Notes: a model not told the origin generated them from the sequence alone. Positions 8,227 to 18,917 are shown, counted from the first letter of the stretch. The stretch is 64,000 bases of DNA from Geomonas paludis (GCF_014193585.1 NZ_BLXY01000012.1:1-64000); one strand, 5' to 3'. Numbers and translations: made by a program.

Positions 8227-8880
8227 CTAAAGTCCCATATCCTCGTTCACCACCAGCACCCTGATATCGGTGTTCCTCGGCTTCCTCTCGATGATGGTGG
8301 TCACGCGGCAGATGCGCTGCGGCGAGTTGCAGTCCGAGCAAAAGCCGGTGGTGGTACAGGGGGTGGAGAGGTTCAGCCTCTTGGCGTTGGGCGGCGAGGC
8401 GTAGGTCCTGATGCGCTGTACTGCGTCCTCGATGCTGCCGTCCACCAGCTTGTTGCGTCCCACCACCACGATCACCTTCTGCGGACCAAAGAACATGGCG
8501 GCGGCGCGGTTGCCGTTGCCGTCGATGTTGACCAGGACACCGGAAAGAGTCACCGCATTGCTCCCGGTCAGAAAGAGGTCGCAGGTAAGCTGCCGCCTGG
8601 TGATGGCCAGCTTCTCCTCAGGGGAAAGCCCCGGCAGACCGTGGTTCAGGATCTCCTTCCCCATCCCCTTCAGCTTGTCGGAGAGCTTCAGGTCCGCGAT
8701 GGAAAGCGACCCGCCGAAGCCGACGCTTTTGGCCTGGGCCGCCTCGTTGACGATGTAGTGGAACACTTCTTCGCCGTTATGGCAGTAGAGCGCGTCGAAG
8801 CCGTTCTTCTTGAGGTTCTCAACCGCCTTCTCGCATTTGTGGGCGAAGGCCCAGTTGTTCAACTCTTCGGTGTTGCTCAT
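8227..8880 (-). CDS. LUD-domain protein (lactate utilization/DUF162 family)
   Basis: A 217-residue LUD (DUF162) protein: VGFGGSLSIADL, DLFLTGSNAVTLSGVLVNIDGNGNR and KVIVVVGRNKLVD are the characteristic blocks. LUD proteins include LutC of the L-lactate oxidation complex, but single-domain members also occur alone. A CXXC-like cysteine pair (FCSDCNSPQRIC) near residue 180 could bind metal. There is no lutA/lutB neighbour, so a lactate role is not supported by context. It has its own ribosome binding site region and is separated from the next gene by a REP element. Confidence 0.82.
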   Translation of the reverse strand: MSNTEELNNWAFAHKCEKAVENLKKNGFDALYCHNGEEVFHYIVNEAAQAKSVGFGGSLSIADLKLSDKLKGMGKEILNHGLPGLSPEEKLAITRRQLTCDLFLTGSNAVTLSGVLVNIDGNGNRAAAMFFGPQKVIVVVGRNKLVDGSIEDAVQRIRTYASPPNAKRLNLSTPCTTTGFCSDCNSPQRICRVTTIIERKPRNTDIRVLVVNEDMGL

Positions 8881-8963
8881 GTATCCTCCAATGGATCATG
8901 TGGTGGGGCGTTGACCAGGTCCGAGAAAGATCTCCCGGGCCCTGTCTCTCCCGGTAGCCGGTT

Positions 8964-9051
8964 CCCTCATCCGCCCCTGCGGGGCACCTTCTCCCGGAGG
9001 GAGAAGGCATCATTTCCCCTCGCCCTCCGGGAGAGGGGCAGGGGTGAGGGC
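8964..9051. repeat. REP-like element (family 2), two hairpins
   Basis: CTTCTCCCGGAGGGAGAAGG and CCCTCCGGGAGAGGG form two compact hairpins joined by the conserved GGGTGAGGG tail. They lie between two minus-strand genes, so the repeat would be transcribed. Confidence 0.7.
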
Positions 9052-9083
9052 GCTGCCACCGGGACGATCTGACGATCTCAGCT

Positions 9084-9746
9084 CTACCTTTGTGCCAGAT
9101 ACTCCTTCTCATAAGGCCAGCACTCGCCCATGAAGCCGATCAGGTGGCTCATGCGCTCCTTGAAGCCGAGGCGGAACGGGTCCTGCTCCGGGAAGGAGCG
9201 CTTCTCGCGCACGCTGTCGCAAAGGTCTTTGCCCAAGGCCCGGGCCTTCTGGAACAGCGCCTCCTGGTCCGGGAACATGCGCGGGCCCGCTCCGGGAGAG
9301 CCGATGCTGCCGACGTTCTGGGCCCCCATGGCGTTGACGATGCGCTGCAGGTACTCCAGCGGCTCTTCGTCGCCGCCACCGCCGGAGGTCTCGACCAGGG
9401 CCGAGTACTTCCCTTCCAGCGCGGTGAGGTGGATCAGGCCGTTGCAGCGGTCCAGGAACGCCTTCAACTGGGCGGTGATGCTCAAAAGGTAGTTGGGAGT
9501 CGCCAGGATAAAAGCATCGGCAGCCAGCAGCTTATCCTTAATGGTTTCGTACTCGTCCTTCACCGGGCAGATGCCGACCTTGTGGCAGGCGTCACAGGCC
9601 ACGCAAGGTTTGATGGGAGTCTCGGAAAGCGAGACGATCTCGATGTCGGCGCCCGCCTGCACCGCGCCGGCCAGCACCTCTTCCAAAAGCCGTCCCGTGG
9701 TACCGTTCATGCCGCGGGGGCTGCCGTTGATGGCAACTATCTTCAT
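9084..9746 (-). CDS. NAD(P)H-dependent FMN reductase / iron-sulfur flavoprotein family
   Basis: A 220-residue flavodoxin-fold protein. The N-terminal phosphate-binding loop INGSPRGMNGTTG binds FMN. CVACDACHKVGICPVKD supplies cysteines with the spacing seen in iron-sulfur flavoproteins of anaerobes, and TPNYLLSITAQLKAFLDR is a flavodoxin-fold block. It probably transfers electrons between NAD(P)H and an unidentified acceptor. It reads in the same direction as gpmI but is separated from it by a tandem repeat. Confidence 0.8.
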   Translation of the reverse strand: MKIVAINGSPRGMNGTTGRLLEEVLAGAVQAGADIEIVSLSETPIKPCVACDACHKVGICPVKDEYETIKDKLLAADAFILATPNYLLSITAQLKAFLDRCNGLIHLTALEGKYSALVETSGGGGDEEPLEYLQRIVNAMGAQNVGSIGSPGAGPRMFPDQEALFQKARALGKDLCDSVREKRSFPEQDPFRLGFKERMSHLIGFMGECWPYEKEYLAQR

Positions 9747-9763
9747 GGTTTCTCCTTCTCTTC

Positions 9764-9808
9764 TGTCCGACCAGTCCGACCAGTCCGACCAGTCAGACCA
9801 GTCAGACG
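9764..9808. repeat. Short tandem repeat, 9-bp unit, about 4-5 copies
   Basis: The unit GTCCGACCA (later copies GTCAGACCA) repeats in tandem immediately upstream of the flavoprotein start codon, between it and the gpmI stop. Copy number at such a site can vary by slippage and could alter leader length. No coding role is seen. Confidence 0.75.
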
Positions 9809-9825
9809 TCAGACTGGATCACAAG

Positions 9826-11361
9826 CTACCCCAGCAAACTCTTCCCGGTCATCTCGGCCGGCTGCGGCAGGCCGAGCAGATCCAGCATGGTGGGCGCGAG
9901 GTCAGCGAGGACACCGGTCCTCAGCTTGACGCCCTTCCTGCTGTCATCCACCAGCACCACCGGCGCCATGTCGCAGGTGTGGGCCGTGTGCGGTCCGCCC
10001 TGATCGTCCTGCATCATCTCGGCGTTGCCGTGATCGGCGGTGATGATGGTGATGCCGCCCTTGGCGCGCACCTTCTCCACCAACTTGCCCACGCACTCGT
10101 CCACCGCCTCCACCGCCTTCACGGCGGCGGCGAAGATGCCGGTATGACCGACCATGTCGGCATTGGCGAAGTTGAGGATGATGACGTCGTACTTGTCCTC
10201 GTCCAGCCGCTTCATGAGCTCCTCGGTGACCAGGTACGCGCTCATTTCCGGCTTCTGGTCGTAGGTGGCGACCTCCTTCGGCGACGGGATCAGGGCACGG
10301 TCTTCACCGGGGAAGGCCTCCTCCCTGCCGCCGTTGAAGAAGAAGGTGACATGCGCGTACTTCTCGGTCTCCGCGATCCTCAGCTGGGTGAGCCCTGCCT
10401 TGCTGATCACTTCCGGGAAGATGTTGACCAGGTCCTCGGGACCGAAGGCGACCGGCAGACCGAAGGTTTCGTCGTAGGTGGTCATGCAGACGTAGGAGGA
10501 AAGCTTCGGCCACGCCTCCCTCTGGAATCCGTTGAACTGCGGGTCGGTGAAGGCGCGGGTGATCTCGCGGGCGCGGTCGGAGCGGAAGTTGAAGAAGATG
10601 AAGGCGTCGCCGTCGGAAAGCCTCCCCACCGGCTCGCCCCCCGCCATGATCACGCTGGGAAGGACGAACTCGTCGGTGACCCCGTCGGCATAGCTCTGCT
10701 TCATGGCCGCTTCCGCGCTGGCAAACGGGCTCCCCTCGCCCAGCACCATGGCCCGGTAGGCCTTCTCCACCCTGTCCCAGCGGTTGTCGCGGTCCATGGC
10801 GTAGTAGCGCCCGATCACCGTCGCGATCTTGCCGAAACCGATGCGGGCGATCTGGTTTTCCAGGTTCCTGATATAGTCGGCGCCGCTCTGGGGCGGGGTG
10901 TCGCGGCCGTCCATGAGGCAGTGGACGAAGACCTGCGCCACGCCCTGCCGCTTGGCCATCTCGATCAGCGCGTAGAGGTGGGTGTCGTGCGAATGCACCC
11001 CGCCGTCGGAGAGAAGTCCGGCCAGGTGCAGCCTGCCGCTCCCCGCCTTCGCCTGGGCCATGCACTCCAGCAGTGCCGGGTTGGTGAAGAAATCGCCGTC
11101 GTCGATCGCCTTGCTGATCCTGGTCAGGTCCTGGTACACGACGCGGCCGGCGCCTATGTTGGTGTGACCGACTTCGGAGTTCCCCATCTGGCCGGAGGGG
11201 AGCCCGACGGCCAGCCCTGAGCCGTCGATCTGGCCGGAGGGGTATTCGGCAGTGAGCCGGTTCATGTTGGGTGTCTTTGCCTGGGCGACGGCGTTGGCTT
11301 CCTGTTCGGGGTTGATCCCCCAACCGTCGAGGATCATCAAGAGCAGAGGCTTTCTCGGCAT
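9826..11361 (-). CDS. gpmI: 2,3-bisphosphoglycerate-independent phosphoglycerate mutase
   Basis: A 511-residue enzyme that interconverts 3- and 2-phosphoglycerate in glycolysis and gluconeogenesis. It belongs to the alkaline-phosphatase superfamily and is Mn-dependent: LMILDGWG (metal site and start of the fold), [13 protein letters not shown] with the phosphorylated serine, [33 protein letters not shown] and ITADHGNAE. Length is normal for GpmI. It is last in the proB-proA-nadD-rsfS-rlmH block but separated from rlmH by a terminator, so it probably also has its own promoter. Confidence 0.97.
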   Translation of the reverse strand: MPRKPLLLMILDGWGINPEQEANAVAQAKTPNMNRLTAEYPSGQIDGSGLAVGLPSGQMGNSEVGHTNIGAGRVVYQDLTRISKAIDDGDFFTNPALLECMAQAKAGSGRLHLAGLLSDGGVHSHDTHLYALIEMAKRQGVAQVFVHCLMDGRDTPPQSGADYIRNLENQIARIGFGKIATVIGRYYAMDRDNRWDRVEKAYRAMVLGEGSPFASAEAAMKQSYADGVTDEFVLPSVIMAGGEPVGRLSDGDAFIFFNFRSDRAREITRAFTDPQFNGFQREAWPKLSSYVCMTTYDETFGLPVAFGPEDLVNIFPEVISKAGLTQLRIAETEKYAHVTFFFNGGREEAFPGEDRALIPSPKEVATYDQKPEMSAYLVTEELMKRLDEDKYDVIILNFANADMVGHTGIFAAAVKAVEAVDECVGKLVEKVRAKGGITIITADHGNAEMMQDDQGGPHTAHTCDMAPVVLVDDSRKGVKLRTGVLADLAPTMLDLLGLPQPAEMTGKSLLG

Positions 11362-11396
11362 GGCATTTCTCCCTCATTAGAGTTATTAGATCCAAT

Positions 11397-11428
11397 TAAA
11401 AAAGGTGAAGCAGAACGTCTTCACCTTT
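11397..11428 (-). terminator. Rho-independent terminator after rlmH
   Basis: On the minus strand the perfect 10-bp stem AAAGGTGAAG/CTTCACCTTT (11401-11410 with 11419-11428) ends in a T-run. It separates rlmH from gpmI. Confidence 0.8.
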
Positions 11429-11445
11429 AAAACAATCACTTACCC

Positions 11446-11910
11446 TTACTCATGATGGTACGGCTCACCGTTAATGATGGTGAAGCCGCGGTAGATCTGC
11501 TCCAGCAGGAAGACCCTCACCATCTGGTGGGTGAGCGTCATGCGGGAGAGCGAAATGGTCTTGAAAGCCTGGGCCCGGAAGCTGTCGGTGAAGCCGTAGG
11601 CCCCGCCGATGGCGAAGACCAGGTCCTGGGTCCCCTGGTCGCGGTTCTTGGACAGGAAGGAGGCGAGTTCCGGGGAGCTCATCTGTTCTCCCCTTTCGTC
11701 CAGGAGCACCAGCTTCCCCCCCTTGGGGATCAGCTTGGCGAGGCGCTCGCATTCCCGCTCCCGCATGGTGGCCGCCTGCGCCCCCTTTTCCTCGCGGGCC
11801 TCCAGGATCTCCAGCGGTGCGTACCGCTTCACCCTCCCCGCGTACTCTTCGATGCCGGTGCGGACCCAGCTCTCCTGGGTCTTGCCGACCCAAAGGAGCT
11901 TCAGTCTCAT
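11446..11910 (-). CDS. rlmH: 23S rRNA (pseudouridine-1915-N3)-methyltransferase
   Basis: A 154-residue SPOUT-class methyltransferase that methylates pseudouridine 1915 in helix 69 of 23S rRNA. Family blocks are LLWVGKTQ at the start, LVLLDERGEQMSSPELA, FAIGGAYGF for the knotted SAM site, and the C-terminal LLEQIYRGFTIINGEPYHHE. Length is typical. It overlaps rsfS by 4 bp, indicating translational coupling. Confidence 0.96.
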   Translation of the reverse strand: MRLKLLWVGKTQESWVRTGIEEYAGRVKRYAPLEILEAREEKGAQAATMRERECERLAKLIPKGGKLVLLDERGEQMSSPELASFLSKNRDQGTQDLVFAIGGAYGFTDSFRAQAFKTISLSRMTLTHQMVRVFLLEQIYRGFTIINGEPYHHE

Positions 11911-12299
11911 TTCTCTTTATGCTCCCAGAGGTACTCCTCGGGGATCTCGATCTGCGGGGCGCGGCTCCAGAGGTCGTCCAGGTTGTAGATCTTGCGCACG
12001 TCCTCCTGGAACAGGTGCACGATGACGTCGCCGAAGTCGACCACCACCCAGCGCCCCTCATCGTACCCTTCGGTGTCGATGGCCTTGTCGATCGGCTTGA
12101 GCCCCTGCTTGACCGAGTCGGCCATGGCCTGCACCTGGCGGTCGGAGCGCCCGGTGGCGAGCACCAGGTAGTCGGCGATGCTGGAGATGTTCTTGATCTC
12201 GAGCACCTTGACGTCGAGCGCCTTCTTGTCCAGAGCGAAAGCCGCACATTTCACGGCGCGTTCAACGGCCGGAATCATTACTTCCTTATCTTGCATCAA
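11907..12299 (-). CDS. rsfS: Ribosome silencing factor RsfS
   Basis: A 130-residue RsfS/Iojap protein that binds uL14 on the large ribosomal subunit and blocks subunit joining under starvation. VLEIKNISSIADYLVLATGRSDRQVQAMAD and WVVVDFGDVIVHLF are the characteristic blocks. It lies between nadD, whose end it overlaps by 14 bp, and rlmH. This arrangement is widely conserved in bacteria. Confidence 0.95.
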   Translation of the reverse strand: MMQDKEVMIPAVERAVKCAAFALDKKALDVKVLEIKNISSIADYLVLATGRSDRQVQAMADSVKQGLKPIDKAIDTEGYDEGRWVVVDFGDVIVHLFQEDVRKIYNLDDLWSRAPQIEIPEEYLWEHKEK

Positions 12300-12936
12300 C
12301 GTATAACCCTTGTTCCTTTATGTAGTGTTCGACGGCCTCGGGAAGGAGGTACCTGATCGAACGGTCGGCACTGACGAGCTGCCGGATTTGGCTGGATGAG
12401 ATATCGAGCAGCACCCCATCGAGCGCGTAGACACAATGACCCGAACTGTGGTTCAGGCGTTTAGCCGCCGAATCATAACAGAACTCCCCACTTATGGCAA
12501 CAGGGAGGGCCTGGGCGAGACTGGCGATGGTTGAACCGGGGCGCTGCACGCTGACGATGTTGCACAGCCCGAAGATGGCCTGGTACTGGTGCCAGGTGGA
12601 GATGTCGTTGAACGAGTCCGCCCCCACGATGAAGAAGAGCTCGTCCTCCGGGTGCTCCGCGTGCAACTGGCGCAGCGTGTCCACGGAGTAGGAGCGTCCG
12701 CCGCGCACCGCCTCCATGTCCGAGACCTCGAAAGCGGGGTTGCCGGCGACCGCCAGGCGCACCATCTCCAGGCGGCTGGCGAAGGAGAGTTCCCCCACCT
12801 GCGGCTTGTGCGGCGGCGTGGCAGCCGGGATGAAGACGACCCGGTCCAGCTGGAACAGGTCGCGCGCCTCCTCGGCGATGCGCAGGTGCGCGTTATGGAT
12901 GGGGTTGAAGGTCCCCCCCAGTATCCCCGTTTTCAT
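12286..12936 (-). CDS. nadD: Nicotinate-nucleotide adenylyltransferase
   Basis: A 216-residue enzyme that adenylates nicotinate mononucleotide in NAD synthesis. It has the nucleotidyltransferase signature GGTFNPIHNAHL near the N-terminus, FIPAATPPHK, FIVGADSFNDISTWHQY, and ISSSQIRQLVSADRSIRYLLPEAV, which carries the ISSTxIR-like motif. Length fits. It leads the tightly packed nadD-rsfS-rlmH set. A REP element separates it from proA upstream. Confidence 0.96.
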   Translation of the reverse strand: MKTGILGGTFNPIHNAHLRIAEEARDLFQLDRVVFIPAATPPHKPQVGELSFASRLEMVRLAVAGNPAFEVSDMEAVRGGRSYSVDTLRQLHAEHPEDELFFIVGADSFNDISTWHQYQAIFGLCNIVSVQRPGSTIASLAQALPVAISGEFCYDSAAKRLNHSSGHCVYALDGVLLDISSSQIRQLVSADRSIRYLLPEAVEHYIKEQGLYVDAR

Positions 12937-13028
12937 TACTATCCCGGCTCCGGTTGTGGACGAAAACCAAAGGCCTTAACGCAAAGCCGCCAAGGCGCAG
13001 AGACAAGCCATGACCTTCTTCCGCTAGG

Positions 13029-13121
13029 CCCCTCTCCCTCCGGGAGAGGGTGCCCGAAGGGCGGGTGAGGGAGTTTTCCCAGCCAATCCCTCACCCTAGC
13101 CCTCTCCCAGAGGGAGAGGGG
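13029..13121. repeat. REP-like element (family 2), two hairpins
   Basis: CCCTCTCCCTCCGGGAGAGGG at the left and CCCTCTCCCAGAGGGAGAGGG at the right form two perfect-looking stems in the proA-nadD gap, inside the presumed operon. Paired REP hairpins in a transcript often act as RNA stabilisers or attenuators. Confidence 0.75.
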
Positions 13122-13128
13122 ATTTCTA

Positions 13129-14385
<1,257 letters not shown>

Positions 14386-14412
14386 GAGTACCTCCGTAAA
14401 ACCCTAAGGCAA

Positions 14413-14525
14413 TTAACAGGTATAAAAGGGATAAAAGGGATAAGGGCGAAAAGCCGCAAAGGACGAGAGAACCCGTCTTGATCCTTTCAAGGTTTTATCC
14501 CCTGTATCCCCTTTATCCCTGTTAA
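14413..14525. repeat. Long inverted repeat with 31-bp arms between proA and proB
   Basis: The arms at 14413-14443 and 14495-14525 are complementary at 27 of 31 positions and begin TTAACAGG. Each arm contains tandem GGGATAA-type units. The loop is about 51 bp. The element is flanked by no recognisable target duplication. It sits inside the proBA operon and would fold into a long hairpin in the transcript. Confidence 0.65.
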
Positions 14526-14546
14526 ACGTCTTGTTTTAGTCTCGTT

Positions 14547-15668
14547 TTATAGCAGAACCAGATTGTCCCGGTGGATGACGTCGTCGCCGTAGCGGAAGCC
14601 GAGAATCTGCTCGATCTCGTTGCTCTTGTGGCGGCTGATCTTCTCGATCTCCTGGCTGGAGTAGTCCACGATGCCGCGCGCGAACTCGACACCGTCCGGG
14701 TCCACGACCCTGACGCAGGCGCCGCGATCGAAGCGCCCCTCGACCTTCGCGATCCCCGACGGGAGCAGGCTCTTGCCGTGGGTGGCCAGCGCGCCCCTGG
14801 CGCCGGCGTCGACCACGAGGCTTCCGGCCGGCTTGATGGTGAAAGCGATCCAGTGCTTGCGCCGGTTCAGCGACTCGCCGGCGGGCAGGAACAGGGTTCC
14901 CAGCAGTTCGCCGTTCATGACCCGGGCCAGGTTGCCGTCCCCCTTGCCGGCGAAGATGATGGCGGCGACGCCTGACTTCACCACCTTCTTGGCGGCGGCC
15001 AGTTTGGTCGCCATGCCTCCGGTGCCGACGTTGGTGCCGCTCCCCCCCGCGCCGCGCTCCATCTCGCGGGTCACCGCGCCCACCTGGTGAATCAGGGTGG
15101 CGCCCGGGTCGGTGCGCGGGTCGGCGGTGTAGAGACCATCGATGTCGGTCATGATCAAGAGGAGCTGCGCCTCGACCAGGTTGGTGACCAGTGCGGAGAG
15201 GTTGTCGTTGTCGCCGAACTTCAGTTCGTCCACCACCACGGTGTCGTTCTCGTTGATGACCGGGACGATGCCGCAGGAAAGCAGGGTGTCCAGCGTACCG
15301 CGCGCGTTCTGGAAACGGCGCCGGTTGGCAAGGTCGTCGCGGGTCAAAAGGATCTGGGCGACCTTCAAGTCGTAGCCGGAGAAGGCCTCCTCGTAGGCGC
15401 GCATCAGGCGCGACTGGCCGATGGCGGCCGCTGCCTGCTTCTGCGGCAGGGTCCTGGGCCGGTCCGGCAGGCCGAGCGCCGGGCGCCCCGCCGCCACGGC
15501 ACCGGAGGAGACCACGACCACCTCGATCCCCTTGGCGCGCAGCCCCGCGATCTGCGAGGCGAGCCCGTCCAGGAAAGCGGGATCGATGCCGTTGTCCTCG
15601 CAGGTCAAGACGCCGGAGCCGATCTTCACCACGATTCTCTTTACCTTTTTGAGCAGTTCCTTACGCAT
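14547..15668 (-). CDS. proB: Glutamate 5-kinase
   Basis: A 373-residue enzyme that phosphorylates glutamate, the first and usually proline-inhibited step of proline synthesis. The amino-acid-kinase domain has [44 protein letters not shown] and [12 protein letters not shown]. The C-terminal ~100 residues form a PUA domain ([27 protein letters not shown]). Length is typical for the long form. It is the first gene of the block in this window and is divergent from the DUF2062 gene. Confidence 0.97.
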   Translation of the reverse strand: MRKELLKKVKRIVVKIGSGVLTCEDNGIDPAFLDGLASQIAGLRAKGIEVVVVSSGAVAAGRPALGLPDRPRTLPQKQAAAAIGQSRLMRAYEEAFSGYDLKVAQILLTRDDLANRRRFQNARGTLDTLLSCGIVPVINENDTVVVDELKFGDNDNLSALVTNLVEAQLLLIMTDIDGLYTADPRTDPGATLIHQVGAVTREMERGAGGSGTNVGTGGMATKLAAAKKVVKSGVAAIIFAGKGDGNLARVMNGELLGTLFLPAGESLNRRKHWIAFTIKPAGSLVVDAGARGALATHGKSLLPSGIAKVEGRFDRGACVRVVDPDGVEFARGIVDYSSQEIEKISRHKSNEIEQILGFRYGDDVIHRDNLVLL

Positions 15669-15815
15669 AACGGATTCCGTCTATTTGTTTAGTAAAGGCA
15701 AGGATACTAACACGTTTCCCCACCTGTGGCAATTTTCTTAAAAGGCCGCAGCCGTCAAACTCATTGACAAAGGCCAGTGCGGACTTTAGACTGGGGGCCC
15801 ACTTCGAGGTGACTG

Positions 15816-16301
15816 TTGCTGAACAAAGAGCTCTGGAAAAAAAGGATCTACGGCATCCTGTCGCTGGACAGCCATCCCGGGCACATCGCCGCCGGATTCG
15901 CCGTCGGCGTCTTCATCAGCTTCACCCCGTTCTTCGGTCTGCACACCCCTCTGGCCATCGTCGCCGCCTTTCTCCTGAGACTCAACAAACTGACCTGCAT
16001 CACCGGCGCCTGGGTCAACACCCCTATCACCGTGGTCCCCATCCTGGGGATCAGCTACAAGCTGGGCGCCTTCCTGCGCGGTCGTCCCATCAAGGACCTC
16101 CCGGTCGCGGCGGGGCTCGAGTGGCACAACCTTGAGCGCTACGCCAAGTCCCTGATCCTCGGTTCCTCCATCCTCGGCTTCTTCGCCGCCGTCATCGCCT
16201 ACTTCCTCTGCTACTACCTCGTCATCCGCTTCCGCGCCAGGGACGCAGCCCAGGCCGAACTGACCAAGGAGATGACCGAGGTGGGCGAAGAGCTGGAGTA
16301 A
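15816..16301 (+). CDS. DUF2062 membrane protein
   Basis: A 161-residue protein with the DUF2062 pattern: SLDSHPGHIAAGFAVGVFISFTPFFGLHT followed by a second hydrophobic segment, WVNTPITVVPI, and a C-terminal transmembrane helix (about residues 112-135). Members are inner-membrane proteins of unknown function. The start is a TTG with GAGGTG 4 nt upstream; no better in-frame ATG exists. The C-terminus is charged and acidic. Confidence 0.8.
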   Translation: MLNKELWKKRIYGILSLDSHPGHIAAGFAVGVFISFTPFFGLHTPLAIVAAFLLRLNKLTCITGAWVNTPITVVPILGISYKLGAFLRGRPIKDLPVAAGLEWHNLERYAKSLILGSSILGFFAAVIAYFLCYYLVIRFRARDAAQAELTKEMTEVGEELE

Positions 16302-16310
16302 TCCCCCCCC

Positions 16311-16346
16311 AAAAAAAATCGGGGACAGTCCGCAGACCGCCCCCGA
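16311..16346 (-). terminator. Rho-independent terminator after pitA
   Basis: On the minus strand the stem TCGGGG/CCCCGA (16341-16346 with 16319-16324) is followed by eight T residues (16318-16311). It terminates the phosphate-transport pair coming from the right. Confidence 0.65.
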
Positions 16347-16369
16347 CCTATTCCCGATGTCCCCCCCCG

Positions 16370-17371
16370 TTACTTGCCCAGGAATGGCGACAACACGATG
16401 TAGCTGACAAAACCGACGAAGCCCGAAGCCGGGATGGTGATTACCCACGCCGTGACGATGCGGTAGGCGACTGCCCAGTTGACCGCAGAGATCCTCTTGG
16501 TCAGGCCGACCCCGAGGATGGAAGAGGTGATCACGTGGGTGGTACTGGTGGGCAGGCCCATGGCCGAAGCGCCCAGGATGACGCCCGCCGAAGCGGTTTC
16601 AACGCAGAAGCCGTGCACCGGCTGCAGTTTCACGAAGTCGTGGCCGACGGTCTTGATGATCCTCCAGCCGCCCGCGGCGGTGCCCAGGCCCATGGCGATG
16701 GCGCAGGAGAGCTTGACCCAGTTGGGGACGTCGAAGGTCGTGATGGAGCCGTAGCTGACCAGGGCCATGGTGATGACACCCATCGACTTTTGGGCGTCGG
16801 CGGTGCCGTGGGAGAAGGCCATCACCGCTGCGGACAGGATCTGCAGCTTGCGGAACACCTTGTTCAGGTTGTAAGGCGCCTTGTTCCTGAAGGCCCACAT
16901 CATGGCGACCATGAACATGAAGCCGAAGAAGGCGCCGACGACCGGAGAGATGACCAGCACGGTGATGATCTTCTTGAGACCGGCCCAGTGCAGCGCTCCG
17001 CTGCCGGCGTGGGCCACCACCGACCCCACCAGGCCGCCGATGATGGCGTGCGATGAGGAGGAAGGGAGGCCGTAGTACCAGGTGATCAGGTTCCAGATAA
17101 TGGCACCCAGGATGCCGGCCAGCACCACCATCTGCGTGATGTTGTTGGCGTCGACGATTCCCTTGCCGATGGTCGCCGCGACCTTGGTGGAGATCATCGC
17201 ACCAAGGAAGTTCAGCCCCGCAGCCATGAAGATCGCCGTCTTGACGGTGAGTGCGCGGGTGGAGACGCAGGTGGCAATGGCATTCGCGGTATCGTGGAAG
17301 CCGTTGATGTAGTCGAACAACAGGGCCGCGCCGATGACGGCCACCAGCAGGACCAGTGTGACCTCAGGCAT
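16370..17371 (-). CDS. pitA: Low-affinity inorganic phosphate transporter
   Basis: A 333-residue Pit/PHO4-family permease with about ten hydrophobic segments. The duplicated PHO4 signatures are FDYINGFHDTANAIAT near the N-terminus and the ILGASAMGLPTSTTHVITSSILGVG half-repeat near the C-terminus. It moves metal-phosphate complexes across the inner membrane using the proton gradient. It overlaps the upstream DUF47 gene by 8 bp, the usual pit-accessory pairing. Confidence 0.93.
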   Translation of the reverse strand: MPEVTLVLLVAVIGAALLFDYINGFHDTANAIATCVSTRALTVKTAIFMAAGLNFLGAMISTKVAATIGKGIVDANNITQMVVLAGILGAIIWNLITWYYGLPSSSSHAIIGGLVGSVVAHAGSGALHWAGLKKIITVLVISPVVGAFFGFMFMVAMMWAFRNKAPYNLNKVFRKLQILSAAVMAFSHGTADAQKSMGVITMALVSYGSITTFDVPNWVKLSCAIAMGLGTAAGGWRIIKTVGHDFVKLQPVHGFCVETASAGVILGASAMGLPTSTTHVITSSILGVGLTKRISAVNWAVAYRIVTAWVITIPASGFVGFVSYIVLSPFLGK

Positions 17372-17981
17372 TTTTTACCACCACGCTTTCCAGGATGTTC
17401 GCGGCATCCTCGCACTTGTCGGTTGCGGTCTCGAGTGTCTCGTAGATCTCTTTCCACTTGATGAGCTGGATCGGGTCCTTCTCCTCGGCGAAGAGACGGC
17501 TAATCGCCTCGCGGCAGACGCGGTCCGCCTCGTTTTCGAGGGCGTTCACCTCGATGCAGTAGGCGCTGATCGGCTCAAGCTTGCCGCCCAGGACGGCGAC
17601 GGTCTTGTCGATGGTCTGGCAGGCCTTGAGGATCAGGAAGGCCAGCTCCTTGGACTCCGGCGTCGGCTTCTGCACGTTGTACATGACGAAGCGCTGCGCG
17701 GAAGCGTCGATCAGGTCGAGGATGTCGTCCAGTGCCGCGGAAAGGGCGTAGATGTCCTCACGATCGAAGGGGGTGATGAAGCTCTTGTTCAGCTTCTTGA
17801 TGATATCGTGGGTGATGGTGTCGCCCTTGTGCTCGACGTCCTTGATCTTGCGCTGGCTGGCCACAGGATCGTCAAAGTTGTCCAGCATGTCCTTCAGGAG
17901 CTGGGCCCCCTCGATGATGTTGTGGGACATTTCCCTGAACATGGCGAAAAACTTTTCCTCTTTTGGCATCAACCCAAACAT
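17364..17981 (-). CDS. DUF47 (PhoU-like) partner of the Pit transporter
   Basis: A 205-residue all-helical DUF47 protein: MPKEEKFFAMFREMSHNI at the start and the PhoU-like KDVEHKGDTITHDIIKKLNKSFITPFDREDIY block. DUF47 proteins are encoded with Pit transporters and are thought to regulate them. The start at 17981 was chosen over an ATG at 18086 because GGAGGG precedes it with correct spacing and family members begin here. It is the first gene of a two-gene operon with pitA. Confidence 0.9.
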   Translation of the reverse strand: MFGLMPKEEKFFAMFREMSHNIIEGAQLLKDMLDNFDDPVASQRKIKDVEHKGDTITHDIIKKLNKSFITPFDREDIYALSAALDDILDLIDASAQRFVMYNVQKPTPESKELAFLILKACQTIDKTVAVLGGKLEPISAYCIEVNALENEADRVCREAISRLFAEEKDPIQLIKWKEIYETLETATDKCEDAANILESVVVKNA

Positions 17982-18206
17982 TAGTCCCTCCAAAGTCCCG
18001 GCCGTGGGCCGGTATCTAGTTGCAAACTGTGGAGATATAACATATCCCCGGCAAATATAAAACCATGAAATAAGTAATTCGTTCAAACTAATTAGGCGGA
18101 TGCTGTTTACTTCCCTCGCCGCTTTCGGTCTGGCGAAGCCGCCGCCCTTGTGTATTATTAAGCTTTAATTTTTTTCAGCCCGGGACTCCACCACAGGAGC
18201 GGTTTC

Positions 18207-18902
18207 ATGAACGGCGGAATAAAGTGCTGGCCCGAAGCGGAACGTCCCCGTGAGAAGATGATGCAACGTGGCCCATCGGCGCTTTCCGAAGCGGAACTGC
18301 TGGCCCTCATCCTCGGCAGCGGCGATGCCGCCAGCGGCCGCAGCGCGCTGGACCTGGGCCGTGAGCTGATCCTTCAGTTCAAGTCCCTGCGGGGGCTGGC
18401 CGACGCCTCGTTGCCGGAGATCCAGCGGGTCAAGGGAATCGGGCCCGCCAAGGCGACCTGCATCCTGGCCGCGCTCGACCTGTCCCGGCGCATCCGCGAG
18501 AAGGAGCGGCGCCCCATCGAGTCGTTCGAGCGTTTCACCTCGGCGGCGCAGGTATTCGAACACCTGAACCACGAATACCGGGACCGGCACACCGAGCAGT
18601 TCGTGGCGCTGCTTTTGGATGGCAAGAACCGGATCATCAGCCGCGCCCTCATCTCCGAAGGATCGCTGAACCAGAGCATCGTGCACCCACGCGAGGTCTT
18701 CAACGCGGCGGTGCGCCAGTCGGCGGCGGCCATGATCCTGTTGCACAACCACCCAAGCGGCGACCCCACTCCCAGCCCCGAAGACCTTGCCGTCACGCGT
18801 CTTCTGTGCGAGGCCGGACAGATCATGGGGATCAGGGTGCTCGATCACATCGTGATAGGCGAGAACGAGTACTACAGCTTTGCCGATCACGGCCAGATCT
18901 AG
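18207..18902 (+). CDS. radC: RadC family JAB-domain protein
   Basis: A 231-residue RadC protein with an N-terminal helix-hairpin-helix region (LADASLPEIQRVKGIGPAKA) and a C-terminal JAB/MPN domain with the metal-binding HNHPSGDPTPSPED. The family was named after a supposed radiation phenotype that was later withdrawn; its molecular role is still unclear. GGAG lies 8 nt before the ATG. The JAMM motif closely resembles that of the DinG fusion at 4.6 kb, so the window carries two RadC-type JAB domains. Confidence 0.93.
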   Translation: MNGGIKCWPEAERPREKMMQRGPSALSEAELLALILGSGDAASGRSALDLGRELILQFKSLRGLADASLPEIQRVKGIGPAKATCILAALDLSRRIREKERRPIESFERFTSAAQVFEHLNHEYRDRHTEQFVALLLDGKNRIISRALISEGSLNQSIVHPREVFNAAVRQSAAAMILLHNHPSGDPTPSPEDLAVTRLLCEAGQIMGIRVLDHIVIGENEYYSFADHGQI

Positions 18903-18917
18903 CCCACCGGAGGAGCC

